Assembly: GCF_003635115.1 (NCBI RefSeq)
Contig: NZ_RBXJ01000001.1
Location: forward strand, 496,001 to 560,000
Direction: 5' to 3'
Length of the DNA stretch: 64,000 nt
DNA from: Microbacterium sp. AG1240
GTDB taxonomy: Bacteria; Actinomycetota; Actinomycetes; Actinomycetales; Microbacteriaceae
Shown here: positions 27,792 to 36,350 of the stretch, in pieces
Position numbering within the stretch: the stretch's first letter is position 1
How the letters are laid out: every line of letters begins with the position of its first letter
The notes under the pieces: model-generated
What the model was told of the DNA's origin: nothing
What the model saw: the letters and a program-made list of their open reading frames with translations, nothing else
The model's database searches: none
Translations under genes and position numbers: made by a program

Positions 27792-28376
27792 TTACGCGGC
27801 GTGCTTGCGCTGACGGTGCACTGCAGCACCGACCGCGACGGCACCACCGGCGAGGACGAGCGCGCCGCCGCCGACCCAGAGGCCGAGGAGCGAACCGGAG
27901 TCCATACCGGTAGCCGGCAGGCTGCCACCGGCGTTGGAGCCGCCGGCGTTCGAACCGCCGGTACCGGCGCCGGCCGCGGCGACCGAGACCGTCACGCTGA
28001 CACCCTCGGGAACCGAGGGGGACGTCGCGGTGATGGTGTAGACGCCCGAGGCGTTCGCCGGGAACTTGATGCCGGTGCTGATCGAACCGTCGGCCGCGGC
28101 CGGGACGGTTCCGAGCGCTGCGGTCTCGACGGCCGTCTTGAGGACGGCCAGGCTCGCGCCCGAGGCGTTCTCACCGGTGAGGGAGATCGTGACGGGCTCG
28201 CCCGGATCGAACGTTCCGTCGGCCACCGTGAACTCGACGGTTCCGCCGGGCGCAACGGTCGTGCTGGAGACGCTGGCTTCCTCACCCGTGGGGTAGGCGT
28301 GAGCCGCGAGGGGGGCGAATGTGGCTGCGGCGGCGAGCGTGATCACCGCGGCTGCCTTTGCAAAACTATTTTTCAT
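27792..28376 (-). CDS. LPXTG-anchored cell-surface protein
   Basis: The 194-aa protein has a signal peptide (MKNSFAKAAAVITLAAAA, cleavage near A-H-A), one Ig-like/bacterial-surface beta domain (residues about 30-130) and a short G-G-S-N-A repeat linker. It ends with LPATG, a hydrophobic helix and a basic end (H-R-Q-R-K-H-A-A). It should be attached to peptidoglycan by a housekeeping sortase, not seen in this window. Its first codons (AAA AAT AGT TTT GCA) are AT-richer than the surrounding DNA. ATG 28376 follows AGGTG. Confidence 0.85.
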   Translation of the reverse strand: MKNSFAKAAAVITLAAAATFAPLAAHAYPTGEEASVSSTTVAPGGTVEFTVADGTFDPGEPVTISLTGENASGASLAVLKTAVETAALGTVPAAADGSISTGIKFPANASGVYTITATSPSVPEGVSVTVSVAAAGAGTGGSNAGGSNAGGSLPATGMDSGSLLGLWVGGGALVLAGGAVAVGAAVHRQRKHAA

Positions 28377-28488
28377 GGGGGCACCTGTCTCTTGGTCAGC
28401 ATGTCGCCGCGGAATCGCAGCGTTGTGCAAGGCAGGGGAACGACGGTGGAGGTGGATCCTGAGGGTCCCCTATAAAGGATTATCGAGG

Positions 28489-30264
28489 CTACTCACAGGT
28501 TGTTGCAACTCGCGGCGTTTCATTCGTGTTAACAGTCGGTGAGATGTGCATGACCAACTGCGGTGTCTCGGGCGTCTTCGCCCGCACGCGCAGGGTCGCC
28601 TCCTCGCCCGGCGCGAGCTCGCTCGTCCACGAGATCACCTGGCGGCCCGCATCGACGCCGCCGCCGAAAACGGGCGTATCGCCGGCGTTCGACGCCTCGC
28701 TCGAGACGAGCTCGGCCCCGGAGGGCAGGTAGACGTAGGCGACCGTGCGCGCCGATCCCTCCGGAACCCCGAAGCTGCCCCCGCCGGTGATGTACGTCGG
28801 CAGGCTCGCCGCATCGGCGGGCGCGTCATTGCGAATCGTGACGACGGCCTCGGCGGTCGATCCGCCGTCGGAGCCGGTGCACCACGCGGCACCCGCGCCG
28901 GCGGTCAGGTAGTAGTCCATCTTCGAGCCGGTGCCGTCGTTCAGGTAGACGCCGAACGCCGTCTGTGCCGCATCCGTCACCGGCAGGCCGCCCTGCAGTG
29001 TGGTTCCGTCGAGGATCGCCTGGTCGTCGTCCCGCGCGCTCCACAGCAGAAGGCGGTTCTCGTCGCCGGCTCGCGCAAGGGCCTCGAGGAGGGGGCGCGG
29101 CTCGGCGGCGCCCGACGACAGCGCCGAGAAGACCGCCGCCGCCGCCGCCTGGAAGAAGGCGTCCTGGTCGGCCGGTCGTTCGTACCGCTGGTAGACGCCG
29201 TTGAGGAGGAGATCGACCGCGGTGTCGCTGGTCAGCACGTCACCGGTGGGCAGGGTGATCGGACCGGTGGCCGTGAGGAGGTACGACAGGGCGACCGGAT
29301 CGAGGGAGATGACACCGTCGACCTGCGTGCCGAACTCGCGCGCCCACATCTCCTTGGCGATCTGCCCGGTGAGCGCGAAGTCGGCCACCTGGGTGGCGTT
29401 CTGGATGTAGAGCCCGGGGCGCTCGCCGTACACGCCGAGAAGCTCGGGCGAGAACGGCACCACCGGCGAGTCGTACCGCCGGAAGTCGCCCGACGATCCC
29501 TGCGCGGAGAGAGACATCCGTCCGCCGTCGGTGCTGATCACGGCCATCGCGCCGACGATGCCGCCCTGCGAGCGCCACTCGGCGTTGTTCTGGAAGATCA
29601 CCAGGTAGTTCCGGGGCCCGTCGGCGCCGAGCATGGCGGGCATGAGCTCGGTCGCGCGGGCGAGGGTCTCAGCGCCGACCGTGGTCGTCCCGAGCAGCTC
29701 CTGCGCCTGGAGGATCGGCGCCTGCAGGGGGCCGATCAACCGCGACGCGTCGATCGAATCGACGGATGCTGCGGCGGCTCCGATCGCGTCGGCACCGGTA
29801 CGCGCCGCGGGAGCGAGCGAGGTGAACAGAGAGAGGTCGATCGCGCCGTCGCGCGGGCGGATGGCGTCGACCGAGAACGACGACGCGACCTCGGCCAGCG
29901 GGGTGAGCGCCGAGCTCGCGACGTCGTCGACGGCGGCGGTCACCGTCGACACGGCCGACAGCTGCGCACCGATCCACGGCAGGGACTCCGCAGCCCGCCA
30001 GATCGGGTCGCTCGTGAGAGAGCGTGCCGCAGCGGTGTCGGCGGAGATGCCGGCGATCGCATCGGCGGCCGTGGCGGGGTCGTTCAGACTCGCGGCGACC
30101 TCGGCCGCCGCATCCTGTGCATCGGTCAGGTGCCCGTAGGCCATCGCGCCGCGCACGCCGATCCACAGGGCACCGAGGACGGCGAGGGCGAGGATCGCGG
30201 CCAGCGACCACGCGACGACGCGGCCCGGCAGGCTCCGGGGGGCGTCGGGAGTCGATGCGCTCAC
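28489..30264 (-). CDS. DUF4012 domain-containing membrane protein
   Basis: The 591-aa protein has one N-terminal membrane helix (about residues 15-42) and a large extracytoplasmic region. Its centre (NYLVIFQNNAEWRSQGG; L-G-V-Y-G-E-R-P-G-L-Y; L-D-P-V-A-L-S-Y-L-L) matches DUF4012, found near polysaccharide and cell-envelope genes in Actinobacteria. The C-terminus forms beta-rich domains. GTG 30264 is preceded by TAGGGT-N6, so the message is probably leaderless. It is divergent from a lipoprotein gene with a perfect palindrome between them. Function is unknown; envelope polysaccharide handling is a context guess. Confidence 0.82.
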   Translation of the reverse strand: MSASTPDAPRSLPGRVVAWSLAAILALAVLGALWIGVRGAMAYGHLTDAQDAAAEVAASLNDPATAADAIAGISADTAAARSLTSDPIWRAAESLPWIGAQLSAVSTVTAAVDDVASSALTPLAEVASSFSVDAIRPRDGAIDLSLFTSLAPAARTGADAIGAAAASVDSIDASRLIGPLQAPILQAQELLGTTTVGAETLARATELMPAMLGADGPRNYLVIFQNNAEWRSQGGIVGAMAVISTDGGRMSLSAQGSSGDFRRYDSPVVPFSPELLGVYGERPGLYIQNATQVADFALTGQIAKEMWAREFGTQVDGVISLDPVALSYLLTATGPITLPTGDVLTSDTAVDLLLNGVYQRYERPADQDAFFQAAAAAVFSALSSGAAEPRPLLEALARAGDENRLLLWSARDDDQAILDGTTLQGGLPVTDAAQTAFGVYLNDGTGSKMDYYLTAGAGAAWCTGSDGGSTAEAVVTIRNDAPADAASLPTYITGGGSFGVPEGSARTVAYVYLPSGAELVSSEASNAGDTPVFGGGVDAGRQVISWTSELAPGEEATLRVRAKTPETPQLVMHISPTVNTNETPRVATTCE

Positions 30265-30270
30265 CCGATC

Positions 30271-30276
30271 ACCCTA
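30271..30276 (-). promoter_or_regulatory. -10 of a leaderless DUF4012 transcript
   Basis: TAGGGT on the minus strand is followed by exactly 6 nt and the GTG start, as for truA and several other genes here. Confidence 0.55.
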
Positions 30277-30285
30277 GGCGGTCGT

Positions 30286-30302
30286 GGGCGGATCATCCGC
30301 CC
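30286..30302. promoter_or_regulatory. Perfect 17-bp palindrome between divergent promoters
   Basis: GGGCGGATCATCCGCCC (8-bp arms around a single C) lies between the two outward-facing -10 elements TAGGGT (30271-30276, minus) and TAGAAT (30308-30313, plus). It is well placed to control both genes; the binding protein is unknown. Confidence 0.55.
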
Positions 30303-30307
30303 GCGGA

Positions 30308-30313
30308 TAGAAT
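30308..30313 (+). promoter_or_regulatory. Putative -10 for the lipoprotein gene
   Basis: TAGAAT lies 27 bp before ATG 30341, leaving a short leader with GGGAGAGG as ribosome-binding site. The adjacent palindrome would overlap its upstream region. Confidence 0.45.
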
Positions 30314-30340
30314 CGCAGTCATCCAGGGAGAGGCCCGCAC

Positions 30341-30967
30341 ATGTTTGGTTCGAATCGACGCCGCACGGTGGGCGCGGGCGCCATCGCGCTGACGGCCGCG
30401 ATCGTGATGACCGGATGCGGGACCCCGCCCTGGGCGGTCGGCAGCACCGACGAGCCGGTGGTCTCGACCTCGCCCTCCCCGACGCAGTCGGCGGCGCCGC
30501 AGCCGGTGCCCAACGACCTCTCCAGCGGCTCGACCGAGCGCAAGATCCAGGCGGGATCGGTCGCCGCCGACGTGAACTACTGGTCGACCCTGTCGATGGA
30601 CAGGTGGACGGCGACGGCGCTGAAGCCGATCCAGCTCTCGATGGTGACCACTGTCACACCGAACGACGGCCAGCAGGTCTACCTGCAACGTGCGTCGATG
30701 ATCGCCGTGCCCGGCAACGCGACCGAGTCGTTCGCGCCGCTGACCGCGCAGGTCGATCAGTCGACGGTGAGCCCCGGGTATCCCGTGCTCGACCCCTACA
30801 GCTACTCCCAGACGTTCAACGTGGGCGAGGTGCCCGACGGCGCGACCTTCGTCACGCTGCAGTTCACGTACGAGTACCTCGTGCAGACGACGCCGACGTC
30901 GAGCGAGTACGCGAAGCAGACCGCCACCGATACGCTCACCGTCGCCATCGCCAGCGGCGCGGAGTAG
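30341..30967 (+). CDS. Secreted lipoprotein, function unknown
   Basis: The 208-aa product has a lipoprotein signal (A-I-V-M-T-G-C, lipidated Cys near residue 26), a Ser/Pro/Thr-rich linker and a beta-rich domain of about 140 residues. It resembles, at low similarity and similar size, the lipoprotein at 33941-34672; both end with a T-x-Y-x-Y/V-Y-Q-Y-V-type strand region. Its stop codon abuts the stop of the converging gene with no spacer. No family was recognised. Confidence 0.75.
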   Translation: MFGSNRRRTVGAGAIALTAAIVMTGCGTPPWAVGSTDEPVVSTSPSPTQSAAPQPVPNDLSSGSTERKIQAGSVAADVNYWSTLSMDRWTATALKPIQLSMVTTVTPNDGQQVYLQRASMIAVPGNATESFAPLTAQVDQSTVSPGYPVLDPYSYSQTFNVGEVPDGATFVTLQFTYEYLVQTTPTSSEYAKQTATDTLTVAIASGAE

Positions 30968-32086
30968 TCAGGCGCCGATCCGCTGCCAGCGGTCGCCACC
31001 GAGGGCGGATGCTTCGGCCGACGCCTGCTGCGCCGCGGTGAGCAGCGCGGGGAAGTCGTAACCGACGACGTCGGCCGGGGCCCATCCGATGCTGGCCGAC
31101 AGCTGCACGGAGATCTGCTGGGCGGCGTCCATGGTCGACACCTCGCGCAGCAGGGTGCGCATGTGCTCGCGGATCACCGGACCGGGCCGCGCGGTCAGCA
31201 CGACCAGGCGGCCCCGCCCCTCGCGTCCGATGTCGGCCTCGGCGGGGAACGAGGAGACGACGGCGTGGTCGAACCGTTCCGCGATGCGGGAGAAGGATGC
31301 TTCACCGGCGGCCGCGCGGATCTCGTCGGGGTCGTCGATCTGCACCGACAGCAGCACCCAGCTCGTCTCGCCGGCGGCGCGTGCGCGCGCGAGGCGGTCG
31401 GTGGCGGCGACGACGAACTGCGTCCACGATCGGGCCGTCTGAACGCCCGCACTCGACACCGAGGTGAAGAACAGGAGGGTCACGGTCACGCAGACGAGGT
31501 ACGCCAGCATCCCGAGCGAATTGAGCAGCCGCACGAGTGCGAGGTCTTCGACGCTGCCGGGCGGCGAGATCAGACCCGCCAGGAGGGAGAACACGCCCAG
31601 CACCACGAAGGCCGACGAGACCAGCAGCAGGGGGAGCACGAGCCGCTCGTGCCGGTCGGGGGAGCGCCGGATCTCGACGACGGTGAGCGCGGCGAAGACG
31701 CCCGAGGCGAGGAACACCGTGCGGAACCCGAGGCTGTACGCCGGGGGGTCGGTCAGCACGATGAGGACGACGGCGCACCCGGCCGCCAGGAGGGCGGCGA
31801 TCCACGGGAACGCGCGTGCCCGGCGTCGGGCGCGGAAGCCCGACCAGATCAGGGCCGGGGCCCCGAGCATGAGGCCGAGGCCCAGGCGCCGGAGCTCCTC
31901 GAGCCCCAACGCCTCGCCCGCGAGGGTGATCCACGTGCTGACCATGGCGAGGATGAAGGCGAGCGACCACAGCAGCGACGCCCTCGACGGGCGCTGGAGG
32001 AAGCCGAGACCGACGATCATCACGGTGCCCAGCGACGCGACGACCGCCTGGGCGATGCCGAGGTTGGCGACGGCGATCGACCCCAT
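30968..32086 (-). CDS. Seven-TM-type membrane protein with degenerate GGDEF-like domain
   Basis: The 372-aa protein has about seven hydrophobic segments (residues about 10-225) and a cytoplasmic domain of about 140 residues. That domain ends SIGWAPADVVGYDFPALLTA, like the end of GGDEF domains (S-I-G-x-A, D-x-L-L-x-x-A). A true GGDEF signature is absent, so diguanylate cyclase activity is unlikely; a receptor or structural role is inferred. It starts 12 bp after the sensor kinase gene on the same strand and is probably co-transcribed with it. Confidence 0.6.
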   Translation of the reverse strand: MGSIAVANLGIAQAVVASLGTVMIVGLGFLQRPSRASLLWSLAFILAMVSTWITLAGEALGLEELRRLGLGLMLGAPALIWSGFRARRRARAFPWIAALLAAGCAVVLIVLTDPPAYSLGFRTVFLASGVFAALTVVEIRRSPDRHERLVLPLLLVSSAFVVLGVFSLLAGLISPPGSVEDLALVRLLNSLGMLAYLVCVTVTLLFFTSVSSAGVQTARSWTQFVVAATDRLARARAAGETSWVLLSVQIDDPDEIRAAAGEASFSRIAERFDHAVVSSFPAEADIGREGRGRLVVLTARPGPVIREHMRTLLREVSTMDAAQQISVQLSASIGWAPADVVGYDFPALLTAAQQASAEASALGGDRWQRIGA

Positions 32087-32098
32087 GAAGAACCCCGT

Positions 32099-33760
32099 TT
32101 ATGCCTCTGTCTCGATCGGCAACGAGACCGTCACGGTGGTACCGGTTCCCTGCTCGCTGTCCACGTCGAGCGTACCGCCCTGCTGCTCGACGATATCGCG
32201 GACGATCCCCATCCCCAGGCCGGTGCCGGGGGTGGGGCTCTCGCGCGCCGACTGCGTGCGGAAGTACGGGTCGAAGATGCGCGGCAGGTCGGCGGGCGAG
32301 ATGCCGACGCCGGTGTCGGCGAACGCGATCACGAGGCGGTCGTCGGTCTTCGTCGCGCTGATGCGCACGGTTCCGCCGCCGGGGGTGTACTTGATCGCGT
32401 TGCTGAGGATGTTGTCGAACGCCTGCCGTAACCGGAACGCGTCGCCCACGACGGGGAGGTGACCGGGCACGTCGAGGATGATCGCGATGCGACGCCCGTC
32501 GGAGGCCGGACGGAAGGATTGGACGGATGCATCGATGATGCGTCGCACGTCGGCGGAGCTCTGGGCGCTCGACTCGTCCGACCGCGCGCGGGAGCCCGCG
32601 AGGATCTCCGAGATCAGCTTCTGCATGCGCTGGCCGGCGTTGTCGATGACTTCGATCTGCTCCCGGACGCGGGCCGGGAGATCGTCGTGGTCCAGGAGCA
32701 GGTCGGCGTGACCGATGATCGCCGTCAGGGGGTTGCGGAGCTCGTGCGAGACGACCGTCGCGATCTGCTCCCTCGCGCGCTCCGCCTCGATGAGGGCGGT
32801 GACGTCGTGGATGATGAGGAGAGTCGTGGCCGGCTCGTCTGCGCTCGAGGTGAGGCGACGCGTCGATGCCGACAGTGCGTGCCACTGTCCGTGCGTGTCG
32901 TACAGCCAGACGCGCTCGTCCTCGAACTGCTCGCCCCGGGCCGCGCGCATGAACGGCCGGTCGGGCTCGGGCAGGGGCTCGCCGCGGAGGGTCGCGTACT
33001 CCACCGACGCCCCCGGACGCTTGGGGTCGTCGCGGTCGACGGCATAGAGCGTGACGTAGGTGTCGTTGAGCGCGAGGACCTCTCCGTCCGACGACAGGCG
33101 GGCGATGCCGGTGTCGAGGCCGTTGAGCATCTCGGACACGCGCCTCTCCTGCCCGGTGACGCGCTGGAGCGTGCTCTGGAGCCGGGAGGCCTGACGGCGC
33201 AGGAGGTTCTTGAACGCGTTGTTCTGGCGTGCGGTCAGGTAGGTGGTGAGGCCGATGAAGGTGAGCGAGAGCATCACGACGAGGAGCCGTAGCGCCGAGA
33301 AGGGCGTGGGGCCGTTGAGGCTGGCATCGATGAGGATGATCGCGCCGACCGTCCCGAGCGCGCCGCCGAGGTGCAGGAGGGAGTAGTAGGAGGCGATCCA
33401 GGTCACCGGGAACACCCAGAAGAAGCCGAAGCGCATGTCGCTGTCGAAGGCGAGGAGCCCGATGCCGATCAGATCGAGGAAAGGCATGATCACGACGGCG
33501 TTGCGGGGCACGCGCTGCCAGGGCACGACCAGGGTCGCGACCGTCAGAACGATGATCGTCATGACCCCGGCGGCGAAGGTCCAGGCGGCGAACAGCTGCG
33601 GCTGCAGCGCCTGGACCACGATGACCGTGACGATCACGCTGGCGGCCAGGACGAGCTGGAAGAGCCAGATCGATCGCGTACGGCTGCTCGGAGACGCGTT
33701 GTCTGGGTCTTCCACGATGTCGACCGGCGACGACACCGGAAGACGAATCGCGGCACCCAT
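32099..33760 (-). CDS. Membrane sensor histidine kinase (PAS-HisKA-HATPase)
   Basis: The 553-aa kinase has about five membrane helices (residues about 33-175), a PAS-like domain (about 205-320), the H-box VVSHELRNPLTAIIG with His339, the N-box around Asn454 (NILSNAIKYTPGGG), and the G-boxes DTGVGI and GTGLGMGIV. No regulator gene is adjacent; the OmpR-type regulator at 36351-37367 is the nearest candidate partner. ATG 33760 is preceded by TAGACT-N6 and no Shine-Dalgarno, so it is probably leaderless. The degenerate-GGDEF gene follows in the same operon. Confidence 0.92.
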   Translation of the reverse strand: MGAAIRLPVSSPVDIVEDPDNASPSSRTRSIWLFQLVLAASVIVTVIVVQALQPQLFAAWTFAAGVMTIIVLTVATLVVPWQRVPRNAVVIMPFLDLIGIGLLAFDSDMRFGFFWVFPVTWIASYYSLLHLGGALGTVGAIILIDASLNGPTPFSALRLLVVMLSLTFIGLTTYLTARQNNAFKNLLRRQASRLQSTLQRVTGQERRVSEMLNGLDTGIARLSSDGEVLALNDTYVTLYAVDRDDPKRPGASVEYATLRGEPLPEPDRPFMRAARGEQFEDERVWLYDTHGQWHALSASTRRLTSSADEPATTLLIIHDVTALIEAERAREQIATVVSHELRNPLTAIIGHADLLLDHDDLPARVREQIEVIDNAGQRMQKLISEILAGSRARSDESSAQSSADVRRIIDASVQSFRPASDGRRIAIILDVPGHLPVVGDAFRLRQAFDNILSNAIKYTPGGGTVRISATKTDDRLVIAFADTGVGISPADLPRIFDPYFRTQSARESPTPGTGLGMGIVRDIVEQQGGTLDVDSEQGTGTTVTVSLPIETEA

Positions 33761-33766
33761 GCGGCG

Positions 33767-33772
33767 AGTCTA
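33767..33772 (-). promoter_or_regulatory. -10 of a leaderless histidine-kinase transcript
   Basis: TAGACT on the minus strand is followed by exactly 6 nt and the ATG at 33760. Confidence 0.55.
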
Positions 33773-33940
33773 CGACGGTGGTGTATTCTCTTGCGCGCCA
33801 TCCTGTCTCTGCTCCGGCCGATGTATGCTCTCGGCTCATCGACCCCGGTCAGACTCCCCCTGAGGCCTGCATCCCGCAGCGTGATGGTCGCCGAATCGAC
33901 CCTTCGCGCACCCGCGCATCACATCCTCAGGAGTGGGCCC

Positions 33941-34672
33941 ATGAGCCTTCGTGTTTCCTCGCGCCGCGCCGTCCGCGTCGCGGCCGTCGTCGCCTCGTTC
34001 ACCCTCGCCGGCCTGTCGCTCACCGGGTGCGCGCAGCTGGTCGACACGTTCAACAGCGTGCAGGGCATCGCTGAGCCGGCGAGCGCGCCGAGCGCGGTCG
34101 TCACCCCGCAGCCGCAGTCCTCGGAGTCGATGGACTTCGCCTCCCAGTTCACCTACGACGGGTCGGTCTCGCTCACCACCGAGGTCGCCGACGGGCTCGA
34201 TGTGACGCTCGACATGTGGGCCGTCGACTCGCGGCGCACCCAGGAGTGGACGACCGATCGGGAGAAGACCTTCGGATTCGCCGTCAACGCCCACGACAAC
34301 CGTGTGGACGAGAAGGCGGTGCTCACCCAGAAGCGCCGCGTCTACATCTCGTCGATCTCGATCACGTCTCAGACCGCGCAGACGTCGGGTCAGGTGCAGA
34401 GCCCGTTCCAGTTCAGCGCCGACCCGCGCACGCTGGTGCCGGCCGACACGAACCGGTCCGACCGCGGTCTGCTGCTGAACAGCTTCCAGGGCGGGTTGTT
34501 CGTCCCCGAGACGACGATGCACCAGATGCCGAACGACACCTACGGCGTCACTCTGGAGTTCGCGATGAACATCTGGGTCGAAGGCGGCGCCAACGACGAG
34601 AACTCCTTCTCGCAGCAGACGGTCTACCAGTACGTGCCCATCGCGATCTACCCCGCCGGCTCGGCCGGATGA
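33941..34672 (+). CDS. Secreted lipoprotein, function unknown (second of two similar)
   Basis: The 243-aa protein has a lipoprotein signal (AGLSLTGC, lipidated Cys near residue 29) and a beta-rich domain of about 180 residues. ATG 33941 has AGGAG 7 bp upstream. It is transcribed divergently from the sensor kinase and lies just before the GT2 synthase, as the other lipoprotein at 30341 lies before the DUF4012 block. A role at the cell surface linked to the polysaccharide locus is only contextual. Confidence 0.75.
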   Translation: MSLRVSSRRAVRVAAVVASFTLAGLSLTGCAQLVDTFNSVQGIAEPASAPSAVVTPQPQSSESMDFASQFTYDGSVSLTTEVADGLDVTLDMWAVDSRRTQEWTTDREKTFGFAVNAHDNRVDEKAVLTQKRRVYISSISITSQTAQTSGQVQSPFQFSADPRTLVPADTNRSDRGLLLNSFQGGLFVPETTMHQMPNDTYGVTLEFAMNIWVEGGANDENSFSQQTVYQYVPIAIYPAGSAG

Positions 34673-34681
34673 GCCGCGACG

Positions 34682-34701
34682 ATCTTGAGGCAATCTTGCG
34701 G
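34682..34701 (+). promoter_or_regulatory. 11-bp-phased direct repeats upstream of the GT2 gene
   Basis: ATCTTGAGG (34682-34690) and ATCTTGCGG (34693-34701) repeat with an 11-bp period, with a weaker third copy AGCATGAGG at 34705-34713. Tandem 11-bp repeats are typical binding sites of OmpR/PhoB regulators, and one is encoded just beyond the GT2 gene. Confidence 0.45.
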
Positions 34702-34794
34702 AAAAGCATGAGGTACGCGCGCTGAATCCCTGAGGGGGGTCCGCCAGAGTGGGTCTCGGCCGGAAGGTCGAAGAACCCGATTGGAAGACACCCC

Positions 34795-36270
34795 ATGAGC
34801 GATACGCGCACCTCCCTCGCCACGCAGGCGTTCGCGCCCTCCTCGTTCACCCACGAGCCCATCCAGGCGAACTCGGCGGCGGGCTTCGCCGACGACTTCT
34901 CCGCGGTGCTCGAGGACAACGGCGGCCACCGCTCCACCATCGGATGCGTCATTCCGGCGTACAACGAGGAGGAGTCGATCGCCGAGGTGATCGAGGCGCT
35001 CCTGAAGCAGACCCGCGTGCCCGACGTCATCCACGTCGTCGTCAACAACACGTCCGACGCGACCGTCAAGATCGCCTCGGAGTACAGCGGTCCGCACGAG
35101 ATCACGACCGACCTGGGGGAGCAGTTCACCGAGGTCTTCGTCCACGACATCGGCAAGAACCCCGACAAGAAGGTCGGCGCGCTCAACTACGGCTACTCGC
35201 TCGTGGAGGGGTACGACTACCTGCTCGGCGTCGACGGTGACACCATCGCCGACAAGCAGGCCGTCGAGTACCTCGAGAGCGAAGCCGTCGCCGATTCGCG
35301 CATCGGTGGGATCTCGGCCATCTACTCGATCGACGACCGCCCGATCAAGGGCACCATCGCGAAGTTCCTCATCGCCGGCCAGCGCACGCAGTTCGCGGCC
35401 TTCAACCTGCAGAACCTGCTGCGCGGGCGCAACATGGCCGTTCTCGGCGGGCAGTTCTCGATCTTCTCCACGCACGCGCTGCGCGAAGCCATGCGGCAGA
35501 ACCACCAGAACTCTCCCTGGGTGCGCGACTCCGAGGTCGAGGACTCGCTCCTCTCGCTGCAGATCAAGAGCGCCGGCTACCTCACGAAGATCAGTCCCTA
35601 CGCCCGTGCCAACGTCGGCGGCATGACCACGCTCTCCGGTTACGACGCGCAGCAGGTCAAGTGGACCTACGGAGCGATCGAGCTCATGTGGCCCGGCCAG
35701 CGCGGTGACACCAAGGGTCAGCCCCTTCACCCGAACCTGCGTCTGCGGTGGCTCGAGAACTTCGGCATGCTCACCAACCTGTTCGTGCGCGTCGCCTTCG
35801 TGACGCTCCTGGCCGGCTCGCTGTCGATCAACGCCTTCGTCTTCTCGCCGTGGTGGCTCATCCCCTCGGGGATGGCGATCCTGCTGAACGTTCGCATCGC
35901 GCGGACGATGAAGGACAGCAACAGCCGAGACGTCCTCTTCGCGGCGACCTTCCTTCCCGCCGAGATGTTCATGTGGGTGCGGCTCAGCCACTTCGTCCGC
36001 TCCTGGAGCCGCTTCTTCTCGCGGAAGAAGGTCGACAACTGGGCCATGCAGGCCAAGGCCGAGAAGGGTGGCGGTCTCGGGCACTGGACGCCGCTGATCG
36101 TCCTCATCGCCGTCGCCATCGCGATGACGATCGTCTGGATCCTGATCGGCCCGATGGCCCAGTCCACGATCCTGTGGATCGGCTGGCCGATCGTCGGCGT
36201 GGTCACCGTGCTCCAGACCCTCGGAATGTTCTTCAAGCTCGTCCGTCGCTACCACGGATACAAGGTCTGA
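34795..36270 (+). CDS. Family 2 glycosyltransferase, cellulose/PNAG-synthase-like
   Basis: The 491-aa processive-type GT2 has a cytoplasmic catalytic domain (residues about 48-295). It shows C-V-I-P-A-Y-N-E-E, DGD at 147-149, E-D at 249-250 and Q-Q-V-K-W at 286-290 in the place of QxxRW (Arg replaced by Lys). Four C-terminal membrane helices follow. The UDP-sugar and product are unknown. A GH6 glucanase is encoded 1.2 kb away, as in Streptomyces cslA-cslZ, which suggests a beta-glucan. No PilZ domain is visible. ATG 34795; a perfect terminator follows. Confidence 0.88.
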   Translation: MSDTRTSLATQAFAPSSFTHEPIQANSAAGFADDFSAVLEDNGGHRSTIGCVIPAYNEEESIAEVIEALLKQTRVPDVIHVVVNNTSDATVKIASEYSGPHEITTDLGEQFTEVFVHDIGKNPDKKVGALNYGYSLVEGYDYLLGVDGDTIADKQAVEYLESEAVADSRIGGISAIYSIDDRPIKGTIAKFLIAGQRTQFAAFNLQNLLRGRNMAVLGGQFSIFSTHALREAMRQNHQNSPWVRDSEVEDSLLSLQIKSAGYLTKISPYARANVGGMTTLSGYDAQQVKWTYGAIELMWPGQRGDTKGQPLHPNLRLRWLENFGMLTNLFVRVAFVTLLAGSLSINAFVFSPWWLIPSGMAILLNVRIARTMKDSNSRDVLFAATFLPAEMFMWVRLSHFVRSWSRFFSRKKVDNWAMQAKAEKGGGLGHWTPLIVLIAVAIAMTIVWILIGPMAQSTILWIGWPIVGVVTVLQTLGMFFKLVRRYHGYKV

Positions 36271-36293
36271 TCACGACCCGACGTGTCAGAAAC

Positions 36294-36331
36294 ACGGATG
36301 CCTCGGCCCTGGGGAGGGCCGAGGCATCCGT
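36294..36331. terminator. Bidirectional terminator (perfect 16-bp stem)
   Basis: ACGGATGCCTCGGCCC (36294-36309) pairs perfectly with 36316-36331 around a 6-nt loop. It lies in the 80-bp gap between the GT2 gene and the converging response regulator gene. Confidence 0.8.
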
Positions 36332-36350
36332 TATGCGTGGTGGGTGCGGA

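Noticed and set aside
30968..32086. Active diguanylate cyclase
   Set aside because: The GGDEF/GGEEF signature and its metal-site residues cannot be seen; only the fold's end resembles the family.
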